Positions 7,676 to 16,688 are shown, counted from the stretch's first letter. The stretch: DNA of 64,000 bases from Micromonospora_G sp040676775 (GCF_040676775.1 NZ_JBFAPP010000003.1:372001-436000); one strand, 5' to 3'. Notes: generated by a model not told the origin, from the sequence alone. Numbers and translations are program-made.

Positions 7676-8186
7676 CCTCGTCCTCCAGACGCTGCCCGCC
7701 GGCCATCCACCGGTCGATCGACAATGGGCTGCGCGGCCAACGCAGCAGGAACGCCGCCATGATCAGGAACCCGATGTCGCGGAGGATCTCGGGCAGGTAA
7801 CTCGGGGTCTGGCCGACGGCCAGCGGCCCGCCCTCGCTGAAGCAGCCGCAGTCGATCGCCAGGCCACGGGCCCAGGCCGAGGCGATCCCCGCGATGAACA
7901 GCACCAGCAGGACCGCGGAGACACCGGCGGCCAGTCGGGTGGCCAGCCCGAGGAGCAGGAGTACGCCGAGGGCGATCTCGACGAACGGCTGCGCCGCCCC
8001 GATCACCCTGGCGACGTCGAAGGAGAAGATCTGGTACGCGTTGACGGCCCGGCCGGCGGCGGCCAGGTCACCGACTTTCGTGCTGCCGGCCCAGAACCAC
8101 ACCGCCGCCAAGCCCAGGCGTACGGCCAGCCCGAGCCACGGTTGGACGGGATCCCAACGCGCACGTGCCGAGGTCACCATGGTCAT
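7668..8186 (-). CDS. MauE/DoxX family redox membrane protein
   Basis: 172 aa with four membrane helices. The cytosol-facing or loop motif IDCGCF is the cysteine pair found in MauE-like proteins, which pass electrons to periplasmic thioredoxin-fold partners. The adjacent, overlapping DsbA-like gene is the natural partner. First gene of the three-gene leftward operon, 130 bp from the end of the sigma gene. Confidence 0.85.
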   Translation of the reverse strand: MTMVTSARARWDPVQPWLGLAVRLGLAAVWFWAGSTKVGDLAAAGRAVNAYQIFSFDVARVIGAAQPFVEIALGVLLLLGLATRLAAGVSAVLLVLFIAGIASAWARGLAIDCGCFSEGGPLAVGQTPSYLPEILRDIGFLIMAAFLLRWPRSPLSIDRWMAGGQRLEDEDE

Positions 8187-8316
8187 GGCTCCTTAGTCGC
8201 CGGGTCGTCTCGGGCGGTTCCGCTTCCCAGACAAGTCCCAGCAGACCCCAGGAACCTCCCAGCCGACCACGGAAGGCCCGCAGCCGACCTCGGCGATTTC
8301 CCGACCGTCGCCCGGT

Positions 8317-9063
8317 TCAGCTCGCCAGCGCATCGCCGACCGCCTCGACCAGTTCGGCCCGCGCCCGTGCCACCCGGGACCGGATGGTGCCGACCGGCAC
8401 CCCCTCGACCGCCGCCGCCTCGGCGTACGACAGTCCGAGCAACTGGGTGAGGACAAACGCGCCGCGCCGCTCGGCGGGCAGTCGCCGGAGCAGGTCGGCC
8501 GCCCCGAACTGCCCGGCCGGATCCGGGTACGGGTGGTCGGTGTGCGCCTGCCCGGTCAAGCGCTCGTCCAACCGGCGCCGCCGGACCACCGTACGGAGAT
8601 GGTCGGCGCAGGCCCGCCGGGCGATGCCGAGCAACCACGTACGCGCACTCGACCGGCCCTCGAACGCCGGCAGCGCCCGGAACGCGCGCAGGTAGGTGTC
8701 CTGGAGCAGATCGTCCGCGCTGTCCCGATCGACCAGGGCGGCCGTGAACCGCCACACCTCGGCCTGGGTGGCCCGGACGAACGCCGCCTGCGCGGCCGGG
8801 TCCCCGTCACGGGCGCGCAACGCCCAGTGGGTCGCGTCGTCCAGCGCCAACGTCCGGTCGGCCACCCCTGCCCCCGGGGCCACCTCGGCGTCCGTGATCG
8901 CCGCCACCACCGTCGGGGCTTCGACGGTGGCGCTGGCCTGGGCGGACTCGCGCTCGACGGGGATCACGACATCCGAGGTTACGCGCGCGGCCGGAGTGCG
9001 GGGGCGGCCTTGGCGGGCTTGGGTGCGGTTGCCCACGGCCGGGAACTTTTCCGCACCGGACAT
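8317..9063 (-). CDS. ECF-family RNA polymerase sigma factor
   Basis: Sigma-70 region 2 lies about residues 80-150 (ALVDRDSADDLLQDTYLRAF), followed by region 4 with helix-turn-helix (GLSYAEAAAVEGVPVGTIRSR). The ATG at 9063 has GGGGAG 7 bp upstream, giving 248 aa and a long atypical N-terminal tail. A GTG at 8967 is also in frame and would leave room for the promoter of the divergent gene. Divergent from a zinc-finger membrane protein that is probably its anti-sigma partner, an unusual arrangement because such pairs are mostly co-directional. Confidence 0.88.
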   Translation of the reverse strand: MSGAEKFPAVGNRTQARQGRPRTPAARVTSDVVIPVERESAQASATVEAPTVVAAITDAEVAPGAGVADRTLALDDATHWALRARDGDPAAQAAFVRATQAEVWRFTAALVDRDSADDLLQDTYLRAFRALPAFEGRSSARTWLLGIARRACADHLRTVVRRRRLDERLTGQAHTDHPYPDPAGQFGAADLLRRLPAERRGAFVLTQLLGLSYAEAAAVEGVPVGTIRSRVARARAELVEAVGDALAS

Positions 9064-9067
9064 CGAC
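9042..9067 (+). promoter_or_regulatory. ECF-type promoter for the zf-HC2 / copCD side
   Basis: GGAAC (9042-9046) and CGAC (9064-9067) with a 17-bp spacer resemble an ECF-sigma promoter (GGAAC...CGTC). Transcription would begin at about 9075-9077, right at the ATG of the zinc-finger gene, which has no ribosome site, so a leaderless mRNA is likely. Autoregulation by the adjacent sigma factor is an inference. Confidence 0.4.
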
Positions 9068-9076
9068 TATCTCCCC

Positions 9077-9730
9077 ATGACCTGCGACGAGGTACGGGTC
9101 GCGCTGTCCGCGCGGCTCGACGGAGAAGACCCGCGGGCGCCGCTGGAGGCGCTCGACGCGCACACCGTGACCTGCCCCGGCTGCCAGGTGTGGCTGGCCC
9201 GGGCGGAGGAACTCGGCCGGGTCATGAGCCGTGCCCAGGCGGTCGAGGTGCCGGACCTGACCGCCACCGTACTCGCGGCAGTGGCCGCCGACCCGGTGAA
9301 CGCCGCAGCTACCCGCCGCCGCGCCCAGGCCGCGTACGGCCGGCGCCAGATCCTCCGGGTCGCCGTCGCGGTGGCCGCCGTCGCCCAGCTCGCCATCGCC
9401 CTGCCGATCCTGCTCGCCGGCTTCGGCGTCGACGTCGACCTGCACACCAGCCGGGAGATGGCGTCGTTCGACGTGGCTCTCGCGGTCGGCTTCGCGCTCG
9501 CCGCGTACCGGCCGGAGCGGGCGCAGGCGTTCGTACCGGTCGCCTTCGTCCTCGCGGTCTGCCTCGCCGGCACCAGCGCGGTCGACATAGTGAACTCGAC
9601 CACGGCCGTGGTGCACGAGATCGGCCACCTGGCCACGGTGGTGCAGGCCGGGCTGCTCTGGGCGCTCGGCCGGGTCAGCCGGCGTACCGATCCGCCGCTA
9701 CAGGCGGCGGTGGTGGCGGGACGCGGGTGA
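9077..9730 (+). CDS. zf-HC2 domain membrane protein, probable anti-sigma factor
   Basis: 217 aa. The N-terminus holds an anti-sigma zinc finger with His-x3-Cys-x2-Cys (AHTVTCPGC, residues about 29-37) plus the N-terminal Cys of MTCDEV. Several membrane helices follow from about residue 96. Such proteins hold an ECF sigma factor inactive at the membrane. No ribosome site precedes the ATG. Followed 35 bp later by the CopC-CopD fusion, suggesting copper or envelope redox state as the signal. Confidence 0.8.
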   Translation: MTCDEVRVALSARLDGEDPRAPLEALDAHTVTCPGCQVWLARAEELGRVMSRAQAVEVPDLTATVLAAVAADPVNAAATRRRAQAAYGRRQILRVAVAVAAVAQLAIALPILLAGFGVDVDLHTSREMASFDVALAVGFALAAYRPERAQAFVPVAFVLAVCLAGTSAVDIVNSTTAVVHEIGHLATVVQAGLLWALGRVSRRTDPPLQAAVVAGRG

Positions 9731-9765
9731 CACGAGGTCGCGCCGTGGTGGGTTTCTGGGCGAGC

Positions 9766-11427
9766 ATGTCTCGCATGACTGCCGCACAAAGATCATGGGT
9801 ATCGCGCGCCGGGGCGATGCTCGGCCTCCTGCTGGCGATGTTCGCCCTGCTGCTCGGGCCGGCCAGCCCGGCCAGCGCCCACGCGGTGCTGGTCAGCAGC
9901 AGCCCGGTCGCGGACACGGTGTTGTCCGACGCGCCCGCCGAGGTGGTGCTCACGTTCAGCGAGGGCGTCCGGAACGTGCCGGACAAGATCCGGGTGCTCG
10001 GACCGGACGGGGCACGGGTGGACCGGGGCGAGCCGGTCTTCGACGGGGCCGTGGTGACCATCCCGGTCGACCCTGGCGGTCCCAGAGGCACCTACCTGGT
10101 CAGCTACCGGGTGATCTCCGCCGACAGCCACCCGGTGGCCGGCGGTTACACGTACTCGGTCGGTGCGCCGTCCAGCCCGCCGACGGACACCGAGAACGAC
10201 ACCGTCGACCCGGCGATCACCGCCGCGGTCGCGGTCGGCAAATACCTCGGGTACGCCGGACTGGTGCTGCTCGTCGGCCCGGTGCTGGTGCTCAGCCTGC
10301 TCTGGCCGCAGCGACTCGACCGGCGTGGCCCGGCCCGGCTGGTCTGGACCGGCTTCGGCCTGGTCACCGCGGCAACCCTGATCGGGATCTGGCTCCAGGT
10401 CCCGTACACCACCGGCGGTGGCCTCTTCTCGGTCAGCGGCAGCGCCCTGAGCGACGTGCTGGCCAGTACGTTCGGCGCGGTGCTGCTGGTCCGACTCGGC
10501 ATCCTGGTGGCCTCCGCGATCCTGCTCCGGCCCGTGCTGCGCGGCAACGCGGGTCGGGCCGACCACATCCTGCTGGCCGTACTCGCGGTGGCGGGGCTGT
10601 TCACCTGGCCGCTGGCCGGACACTCGGCGGCGTCACCCGTACCGGCGGTGTCGGTGCTGGTCGACGCGGTGCACGTGGGCAGCATGGCGGTCTGGCTCGG
10701 TGGTCTGCTGATGCTGGTCGCCTTCCTGCTGCGCCGGGCCGACGAGCGGGAACTCGGCGCGATCCTGCCGATCTGGTCCCGCTGGGCCGCGGTGTCCGTC
10801 TCCGCGCTGCTGCTCGCCGGGATCGTGCAGGCACTGATCGAGGTGGCCACGCCGAGCGCCCTGATCGACACCACGTACGGCCGCCTGATCATCGCGAAGG
10901 TGGTGCTGTTCGGCCTGGTGATCGGCGTTGCCGCGTACTCCCGGCGGCTGGTCCAGCGGCGGCTCGCGACCGAGCAGCCGGGGCGGATGCGCCGGGCGGT
11001 CTGGACCGAACTGGGTGTCACCGCGCTGATCCTCGCCATCTCGGCGGTGCTGGTGCAGACCCCGCCCGGACGGACCGCGGAGGCCAACGACGGCGCGGCC
11101 GGCGCGGGCTTCTTCTCCACCACGCTCACCAGCAACGTGCTCTCGCTCCAGGTGGAGGTCGACCCGGCCGGAACCGGCAGCAACTCGATCCACCTGTACG
11201 CGTACACCGCGGACAACAAGCCGCAGCCGGTGGTCGAGTGGACCGGAACCGCCGCCCTGCCGTCCAAGGGCGTGGAGCCGATCGAGATCCCGTTGCTGCC
11301 GCTGACCGACAACCACGCCACCGGTGAGATCAACCTGCCCACCGCGGGTGAGTGGCAACTGCGCTTCACCGTCCGAATTTCCGACATCGACCAGGCCACG
11401 GTGACCGCCACCGTGCCGATCAACTAG
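9766..11427 (+). CDS. CopC-CopD fusion copper protein (YcnJ type)
   Basis: 553 aa. A signal peptide (cleaved near ASAHA) exposes the CopC domain with its first His (HAVLVSSSPVAD) and the second copper site region ADSHPVAGGYTYSV. It is followed from about residue 150 by the CopD membrane domain with eight or so helices, then an exported C-terminal beta domain of about 110 aa. Probable role: binding copper outside and importing or buffering it. The start ATG 9766 is followed by another at 9775. It is followed 12 bp later by ycnI. Confidence 0.92.
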   Translation: MSRMTAAQRSWVSRAGAMLGLLLAMFALLLGPASPASAHAVLVSSSPVADTVLSDAPAEVVLTFSEGVRNVPDKIRVLGPDGARVDRGEPVFDGAVVTIPVDPGGPRGTYLVSYRVISADSHPVAGGYTYSVGAPSSPPTDTENDTVDPAITAAVAVGKYLGYAGLVLLVGPVLVLSLLWPQRLDRRGPARLVWTGFGLVTAATLIGIWLQVPYTTGGGLFSVSGSALSDVLASTFGAVLLVRLGILVASAILLRPVLRGNAGRADHILLAVLAVAGLFTWPLAGHSAASPVPAVSVLVDAVHVGSMAVWLGGLLMLVAFLLRRADERELGAILPIWSRWAAVSVSALLLAGIVQALIEVATPSALIDTTYGRLIIAKVVLFGLVIGVAAYSRRLVQRRLATEQPGRMRRAVWTELGVTALILAISAVLVQTPPGRTAEANDGAAGAGFFSTTLTSNVLSLQVEVDPAGTGSNSIHLYAYTADNKPQPVVEWTGTAALPSKGVEPIEIPLLPLTDNHATGEINLPTAGEWQLRFTVRISDIDQATVTATVPIN

Positions 11428-11439
11428 GAAGGCACTTCC

Positions 11440-12183
11440 ATGATCCGTCCCCGGCGTACCGCGACCGCGGCCGCTCTCGTCCTCGGCGCCGCGCTCGTCG
11501 GCGTGTTCGGCGTCGCCCTGCCGGCGTCCGCGCACGTCTCGGTCAACCCGAAGGAGGCGACCCAGGGCGGCTACGGCCGGGTGGCCTTCCGGGTGCCGAA
11601 CGAGAGCGACACCGCTTCCACCACGAAGGTCGAGGTGAACCTGCCGGAGAACGCACCGGTCGCGTCGGTCTCGACCATCGCGGTGCCGGGCTGGACGGTG
11701 GCATTGGAGAAGCGCAAGGTGGACCCGCCGCTGGAGGTGCACGGCAGCCAGATCACCGAGGCGGTGTCGAAGATCACCTGGACCGCTTCCGCTGGCGGGG
11801 AGGTCAAGCCGGAGCAGTTCCAGGAGTTCGGTGTCTCGCTGGGCCCGCTGCCCGAGGTCGACCAGTTGGTCTTCAAGGTGCTCCAGACCTATTCGGACGG
11901 CAACATCTCGCGCTGGATCGACGAGCCGGTGGCGGCCGGTGCCGAGGAGCCGGAGCACCCGGCGCCGGTGTTGAAGCTGGCCAAGGCCGCCGCTCCGGCA
12001 GCCGGCGGGGCGTCGCCTTCGGTCGCCGCCGTTTCCCAGGCCGACGACGACGATGACGACGAGGACAGCTCGGCCGGGGTCGGGCTGGGCATCGCCGGGC
12101 TGGTGGCCGGTCTGGCCGGTCTGGTGCTGGGCGGACTGGCGTTCGCCCGTACCCGCCGTCCGGCGACCCCGTCCGACGCCTGA
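11440..12183 (+). CDS. ycnI: YcnI family copper-binding protein (DUF1775)
   Basis: 247 aa. Signal peptide ends at PASAHVSVNP, leaving an N-terminal His that is the copper ligand in this family; a conserved Trp is in ITWTASAG. The YcnI domain covers about 29-175. After that come an Ala/Pro linker, a very acidic run of about nine Asp/Glu, and a C-terminal membrane helix (about 213-235) with a short basic tail, so the domain is tethered outside. Its pairing with CopC-CopD matches the ycnJ-ycnI arrangement of Bacillus. Confidence 0.92.
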   Translation: MIRPRRTATAAALVLGAALVGVFGVALPASAHVSVNPKEATQGGYGRVAFRVPNESDTASTTKVEVNLPENAPVASVSTIAVPGWTVALEKRKVDPPLEVHGSQITEAVSKITWTASAGGEVKPEQFQEFGVSLGPLPEVDQLVFKVLQTYSDGNISRWIDEPVAAGAEEPEHPAPVLKLAKAAAPAAGGASPSVAAVSQADDDDDDEDSSAGVGLGIAGLVAGLAGLVLGGLAFARTRRPATPSDA

Positions 12184-12201
12184 CGCTTGATCGCATTGAT
12201 C

Positions 12202-12233
12202 CGCTGGCCCGCCGGAGATCCGGCGGGCCAGCG
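12202..12233 (+). terminator. Terminator after ycnI
   Basis: Perfect 14-bp stem CGCTGGCCCGCCGG / CCGGCGGGCCAGCG around a 4-base AGAT loop, 18 bp after the ycnI stop. Confidence 0.8.
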
Positions 12234-12311
12234 GCGTTTCGCGCAATAAGGAGTATTAAGCCCCTTTAGGTCGGTATCGTCAGGAAGATACTTCGATCAG
12301 GGGGAAAGTCG

Positions 12312-14309
12312 ATGCGCGTCGTACGCACCATCGCCGGGGTGCTGCTGCTCACGGTCGGGCTGGCGGCGCTGCTCGTCGGCAGTGCACTGTGGACCGTGGC
12401 AGCCCAGCGGGACGCCGGTGGAGCGTTCACCGCGACGTTGCAACGGATCCAGACGCCCGGTCGCGCGATAGTCGTACCCGACCTGGACGCGCTGCTGCGC
12501 CGGGACGCCCCGTTCACCCGTACCGGACAGGCCCGGCTGCGGATCACCGCCGGGACCGAGTCCCGGCCCGCGTTCCTCGGCCTCGCCCCGACCGCCGACG
12601 TCGGCCGCTACCTGGCCACGATGCCGTACGCGCTGGTCGACCGGGTCGCCGTGACCCGGGGCCGGCTGCCGGTCCAGGTCACCGGGGTGTCCGGGATCGG
12701 GGTACCGAGCCAGGCCCTCGTGTCGACCCCCGGCGAGCAGGCATTCTGGGTACGTCAGGCAGCCAGCACCCTCGACCTCGACGCGGACGACCTCCGCGGG
12801 CAGCGGCTCAGCCTCGTTGTCATGTACCCCGACGCCGCGCCCGGTGTCGCCCTCGACCTCCGCGCCGAACTGCGGGTGGGTTGGCTCGAACCGACAACCT
12901 GGGGTCTGCTCGCCGGTGGCGCCCTGCTCGGACTGCTCGCAGTGGCCGTGCTGGTCTGGCCGAGCCGCCCCCGCGAGGTGGTCTTCGTGGTCGAACCCAG
13001 CCAACTCCCGGTGCTGACCGCCCGGCTCGGCGTACGCGCCCTCGACAGCGTCGGCCAGCCCGTTCAGGGTGGCAAGCAGTCCCGGCGTGCCGCACGGTCG
13101 CAGCCGCAGCCGCAGCCGCAGCCGCAGCCGCTGCCGTCGCAGTCGCCGTCCCCGGTCGCTCCGGCGGCGGCCCCGGCCGGCTGGCCGCTCCACTCGAACC
13201 TGCCCGCCCCGTCCCGCCCGGTCGACACCACGAGCCCCCGGTCACCGAACGGGCTACCCGCCCGCGCTACGGAGAACGGGCTACCCACCCGCGCTACCGA
13301 GAACGGGCTACCCGGCCGCGCTACCGACCCGGTGTCGGCCCGCCCGGAGACGCTGGCGGACGTACTCAGCCAGCCCGAGAGCACCCAGGGCAGCCCGGCT
13401 GAGAGCACCCAGGGCAGCCCGGTTGAGAGCACCCAGGGCAGCGCGCCCGAGAGCACCCGGAGCGGCCCGACCGCGCCACCGGTCGAGGTCGCCGCGAACG
13501 GCGGACCGGCTGGCGGTGCTCAGGCCTCCGGGCGCAGTCTCGACCACATCTGGCCGGCGAGCAGTCCGCCGCCCGCCAAACTGGTGCTGAACTGGCCGCC
13601 CCGCGCCGCCGGTACGACGGGACCATTGTCGAAGCAGCCCGCGAACACGGCCCCGGCCTATCCGGCGAAGACCTCCCCGGTCCGGTCCGCCCAGTTCCAA
13701 CCAACCCTTGCCGACGCCGCCCAGCCCGAAGCGGTCAAGCCTGAGGCGGTCAAGCCTGAGGCGGTCAAGCCCGAAACAGCCGAGTCGGGAGCTGTCCAGC
13801 CCGAAGCCGTGGCATCGGAAGCTGACCGGTCTGCAACCGCCGAGGTCGGGACGGCTCGGCCCGGGGCGGTTCCACCCGCACAGGCCGACCCGCAGACGAA
13901 ACCCGTCGGTACGGCACAGACCCGGCCCGACCCGGCCCCGAAGTCCGAGCCCGCTTTGGATCCGGTGCACGTGCGGGCGGAGCGGGTCACCAACCCCGTG
14001 CCGGCGTACCCGGGTAAGGGTATGGCCGAGTCGCAGGCCGCGCAGGCGTCCGGCGTACCCGTGGTGGGTGGCGGACCGGCGGCCAAGCCGGCGGCGTCGC
14101 GGGCCACCGCGACCCGGCGGACCAAGGCGGGCGGGACGGCGGAGAGCGGCGCGGTGACGACCCGGTCCAAGAAGTGCAAGCCGGTGCCGGAGACCGGTGC
14201 CCAGCCCTCGGCGACGGGGAACGCGGACGCCGACAGCGGATCGGCCGCCACTGCGGTGGTCGGCGGCGGTGGGTCGGCGGATACCGCCGAGGCCACGTCG
14301 ACGAGGTGA
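12312..14309 (+). CDS. Membrane protein with long repeat-rich C-terminal region
   Basis: 665 aa with GGGGGA before the ATG. A first membrane helix (about 7-29), an exported domain of about 165 aa, and a second helix (about 197-217) leave residues beyond 220 in the cytoplasm. That tail is low-complexity and built from recent repeats: Gln-Pro runs, three 9-aa units NGLP[A/T/G]RATE (27-bp period), four 8-aa units ESTQGSP[A/V], and KPEAV 5-mers. Its end is basic. I do not recognise a family. The tail could be a phase-prone spacer or a binding scaffold. Confidence 0.75.
   Translation: MRVVRTIAGVLLLTVGLAALLVGSALWTVAAQRDAGGAFTATLQRIQTPGRAIVVPDLDALLRRDAPFTRTGQARLRITAGTESRPAFLGLAPTADVGRYLATMPYALVDRVAVTRGRLPVQVTGVSGIGVPSQALVSTPGEQAFWVRQAASTLDLDADDLRGQRLSLVVMYPDAAPGVALDLRAELRVGWLEPTTWGLLAGGALLGLLAVAVLVWPSRPREVVFVVEPSQLPVLTARLGVRALDSVGQPVQGGKQSRRAARSQPQPQPQPQPLPSQSPSPVAPAAAPAGWPLHSNLPAPSRPVDTTSPRSPNGLPARATENGLPTRATENGLPGRATDPVSARPETLADVLSQPESTQGSPAESTQGSPVESTQGSAPESTRSGPTAPPVEVAANGGPAGGAQASGRSLDHIWPASSPPPAKLVLNWPPRAAGTTGPLSKQPANTAPAYPAKTSPVRSAQFQPTLADAAQPEAVKPEAVKPEAVKPETAESGAVQPEAVASEADRSATAEVGTARPGAVPPAQADPQTKPVGTAQTRPDPAPKSEPALDPVHVRAERVTNPVPAYPGKGMAESQAAQASGVPVVGGGPAAKPAASRATATRRTKAGGTAESGAVTTRSKKCKPVPETGAQPSATGNADADSGSAATAVVGGGGSADTAEATSTR
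13081..13790 (+). repeat. In-frame tandem repeats within the membrane protein tail
   Basis: Four consecutive repeat tracts keep the reading frame: (CAGCCG)n coding Gln-Pro around 13098-13130; a 27-bp unit, three copies, about 13246-13328; a 24-bp unit, four copies, about 13378-13473; and a 15-bp unit coding KPEAV, about 13722-13790. Confidence 0.85.
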
Positions 14310-14365
14310 ACCGGCGTTCAGGGCGGCTTGTGGGGACCTGGGGAACCGTCCCAGCGACAGATGGC

Positions 14366-14402
14366 GAGTGGCCCTCCGCGCTGCCGACACGAAGGGCCAC
14401 TC
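14366..14402. terminator. Hairpin between convergent genes
   Basis: GAGTGGCCCT / AGGGCCACTC, 10-bp perfect stem with a 17-base loop. It lies 57 bp after the repeat-rich gene and before the end of the convergent GT87 gene. The remaining sequence up to 14519 holds no gene I can support. Confidence 0.5.
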
Positions 14403-14519
14403 TCACCGGGGGATCGGTGTACTGAAGGAACGTTTTAGGTGTTGGTACTAGATTAACCCCAACAGGGATGACTAGGGGAGATCTGTCCAGTTGGTGCAAC
14501 TTCTGCCACTACCGGACAG

Positions 14520-15815
14520 TCAGCGCGTGACCGGGACACCGCTGCGGGGAACGCTGTTGCTCGGAGCCTCCCGAACCAGATGCCGGGTCGGCAGCACCAC
14601 CAGCAGCAGTACGGCCAGCAGTACGTACATGTTGCGCAGCACGAACTCGATCGGCGAGTCGGTCGGTACGGGCGCCACACCCCAGTCGTGGAACGAGACC
14701 ACCCCGTAGACGACGCTGCCGTAGACCACCGCCGCCAGCACCAGCAGCGCCCGCCGTCGGCGCCGCCCCAACCCGCTCGGCTCCCATCCGGGCGGCTGCG
14801 CCAGGCCCGCGTCGGCCAGCACCAGCACCGCCGGGATGAACCAGTACACGTGGTGGGTCCAACTGATCGGGCTCGCCAGCGCCCCGACCAGCCCGGTCAG
14901 GGCCAGCCCGGTCAGCTCGTCCCCGCCCCGGGCGGCCCGGCTGGCCCGCCAGAGGCCGAAACCACCGACCACGGCGACCAGTGCCAGCCAGAGCAGCTGA
15001 TCGGGCTTCTCCGGCACCGTGATCCGGCTCAACAGGCCGAACAGGGACTGGTTGCCGGTGTAGTCGGTGCGGCCGACCCGGCCGGTCGCCCACAGCTCGT
15101 GGGTCCAGAAGCGCCACGAGTCGCCGGGCGCGATCGCCGCCGCGAGCAGCGTCGCCACCGCGGCGCTCGCGCTGGCCACCGCCGCCTCGCGCCAGCGCCG
15201 GGTGGTCAGGAAATAGACGATGAAAATGCCCGGATACAGCTTGAGCGCCGTCGCCAGTCCGATGCCGACGCCGGCCCAGCGTGAGTTACGGGGTACGGCG
15301 AACAGCAGGTCGCCGAGGATCAGCACCACCAGCAGCATGTTGATCTGGCCGAAGGTGATCGTCTCCCGGGTGCTCTCCGCGGCGAAGACGAGCGGGATGG
15401 CCACCGCCGCGGCCAGCCAGCGGGGGAAGCCCCGGCGGTCGGCGATCGACATGACCAGCCACCAGGTGGTCACGATCACCGCGAGCACGGTGAAGATCGT
15501 GAAGATGGTGACCGTGGCGCCCAGCGGCAGACCGGCGAACGGCCGCATCAGCAGCGCCGTGAACGGCGGGTACGTGAAATACAACTCGCCCTGCACCCGG
15601 TCCGGCTGGGCGTAGTCGTAGAGCGGGTGGCCGTCCGCCCACCAGCGCATCGCGCTCATGTAGATCTTCAGGTCGAAGAAGTTGTGCGGCGTGCCGAGCA
15701 GGTAGACGACCGGCACCACGGCAGCGAGCGCCACCGCCACGACGAGCCAACGGGCGGTGCGGCCACCCGGATCGTCTGCGGCGGTGGTGGATGATGCGGC
15801 GGGATCGGCTGGCAC
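14520..15815 (-). CDS. GT87 family alpha-mannosyltransferase (DUF2029)
   Basis: 431-aa polytopic membrane glycosyltransferase of the GT-C fold, starting at GTG 15815. About ten membrane helices are visible. The first extracytoplasmic loop carries NFFDLKIYMSAMRWW, where an Asp acts as catalytic base in PimE-like enzymes, and ISWTHHVYW is a conserved family segment. The likely donor is polyprenyl-phosphate mannose, used for phosphatidylinositol mannosides, lipoglycan or protein mannosylation. Monocistronic, divergent from orn with 67 bp between. Confidence 0.87.
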   Translation of the reverse strand: MPADPAASSTTAADDPGGRTARWLVVAVALAAVVPVVYLLGTPHNFFDLKIYMSAMRWWADGHPLYDYAQPDRVQGELYFTYPPFTALLMRPFAGLPLGATVTIFTIFTVLAVIVTTWWLVMSIADRRGFPRWLAAAVAIPLVFAAESTRETITFGQINMLLVVLILGDLLFAVPRNSRWAGVGIGLATALKLYPGIFIVYFLTTRRWREAAVASASAAVATLLAAAIAPGDSWRFWTHELWATGRVGRTDYTGNQSLFGLLSRITVPEKPDQLLWLALVAVVGGFGLWRASRAARGGDELTGLALTGLVGALASPISWTHHVYWFIPAVLVLADAGLAQPPGWEPSGLGRRRRRALLVLAAVVYGSVVYGVVSFHDWGVAPVPTDSPIEFVLRNMYVLLAVLLLVVLPTRHLVREAPSNSVPRSGVPVTR

Positions 15816-15882
15816 GGGAAAACCCTAGCGGTCGGTTGTGGCTGCCGCGTTGAGGCGCGGGCTGCTGGGCTGCGCGTAGTCT

Positions 15883-16479
15883 GTGGCGGTGGCTGATCTT
15901 CTTGTCTGGATCGACTGTGAGATGACCGGGCTCGATCTCGGCAAGGATGCGCTGATCGAGGTCGCTGCTCTCGTTACCGATCCGGACCTCAACGTTCTCG
16001 GTGAAGGGGTCGACGTGGTGATCCACGCCGACGAACAGGCGCTGGCGGGGATGCCGGAGATAGTACGGGCAATGCATGAACGCTCCGGCCTGACCGAGGA
16101 GGTACGCCGCTCCGCGGTGAGCCTCGCCGAGGCCGAGGACCTGGTCATGGAGTACGTGACCAGCCTGGTCAAGGACCCCCGCAGCGCCCCGCTGTGCGGC
16201 AACTCGATCGCGACCGATCGGGGCTTCCTGGCCCGCGACATGCCCCGGCTCGACGCGCACCTGCACTACCGCATGATCGACGTCTCGTCGATCAAGGAGC
16301 TGTGCCGGCGCTGGTACCCGCGGGTCTACTTCGGCCAACCGGCGAAGGGGCTGGCGCACCGTGCGCTGTCCGACGTCCGGGAGAGCATCCGCGAGCTGGA
16401 GTACTACCGGCGTACCGTCTTCGTCCCGCTGCCCGGCCCGGACGTCGAGACCGCGAAGTCGATCGCCGCCCAGCTCTGA
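15883..16479 (+). CDS. orn: Oligoribonuclease
   Basis: DEDDh 3'-5' exoribonuclease (198 aa) that degrades 2- to 5-nt RNA and linear dinucleotides such as pGpG. Motif I WIDCEMTGLDL gives Asp11 and Glu13; the GNSIATDRGFL segment gives the middle Asp; GLAHRALSDVRES gives the catalytic His and last Asp. Starts at GTG 15883 or GTG 15889. Essential housekeeping gene in most actinobacteria. Confidence 0.95.
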   Translation: MAVADLLVWIDCEMTGLDLGKDALIEVAALVTDPDLNVLGEGVDVVIHADEQALAGMPEIVRAMHERSGLTEEVRRSAVSLAEAEDLVMEYVTSLVKDPRSAPLCGNSIATDRGFLARDMPRLDAHLHYRMIDVSSIKELCRRWYPRVYFGQPAKGLAHRALSDVRESIRELEYYRRTVFVPLPGPDVETAKSIAAQL

Positions 16480-16607
16480 CGGTTTCCGCCGCCCCGGTCG
16501 GGTTCGTGCCCGACCGGGTGGCAACCCGCTCGACGTGGTCCGGGTGGATGTGGCTATTATTGGTCGGCGCCCCGCCCGGTGGTTCATGATCCGGGTTGGT
16601 CGACGTG

Positions 16608-16683
16608 GTGGCTGTAGCTCAGTAGGCAGAGCACCGGGTTGTGGTCCCGGGTGTCGTGGGTTCAATTCCCATCAGTCACCCCA
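16608..16683 (+). tRNA. tRNA-His (anticodon GTG)
   Basis: Acceptor GTGGCTG / CAGTCAC, anticodon stem CCGGG/CCCGG around TTGTGGT, anticodon GTG, T-loop GTTCAATTC. The base at 16607 is G and the discriminator is C, allowing the extra G-1:C73 pair special to tRNA-His. CCA is encoded (16681-16683). Confidence 0.96.
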
Positions 16684-16688
16684 CGGTC

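Noticed and set aside
8533..11427. A single 964-codon open frame joining the antisense of the sigma gene to CopC-CopD
   Set aside because: The part before 9766 has no homology-like features, lies antisense to a good sigma factor and across the anti-sigma gene. The CopC signal peptide gives a clear start at 9766.
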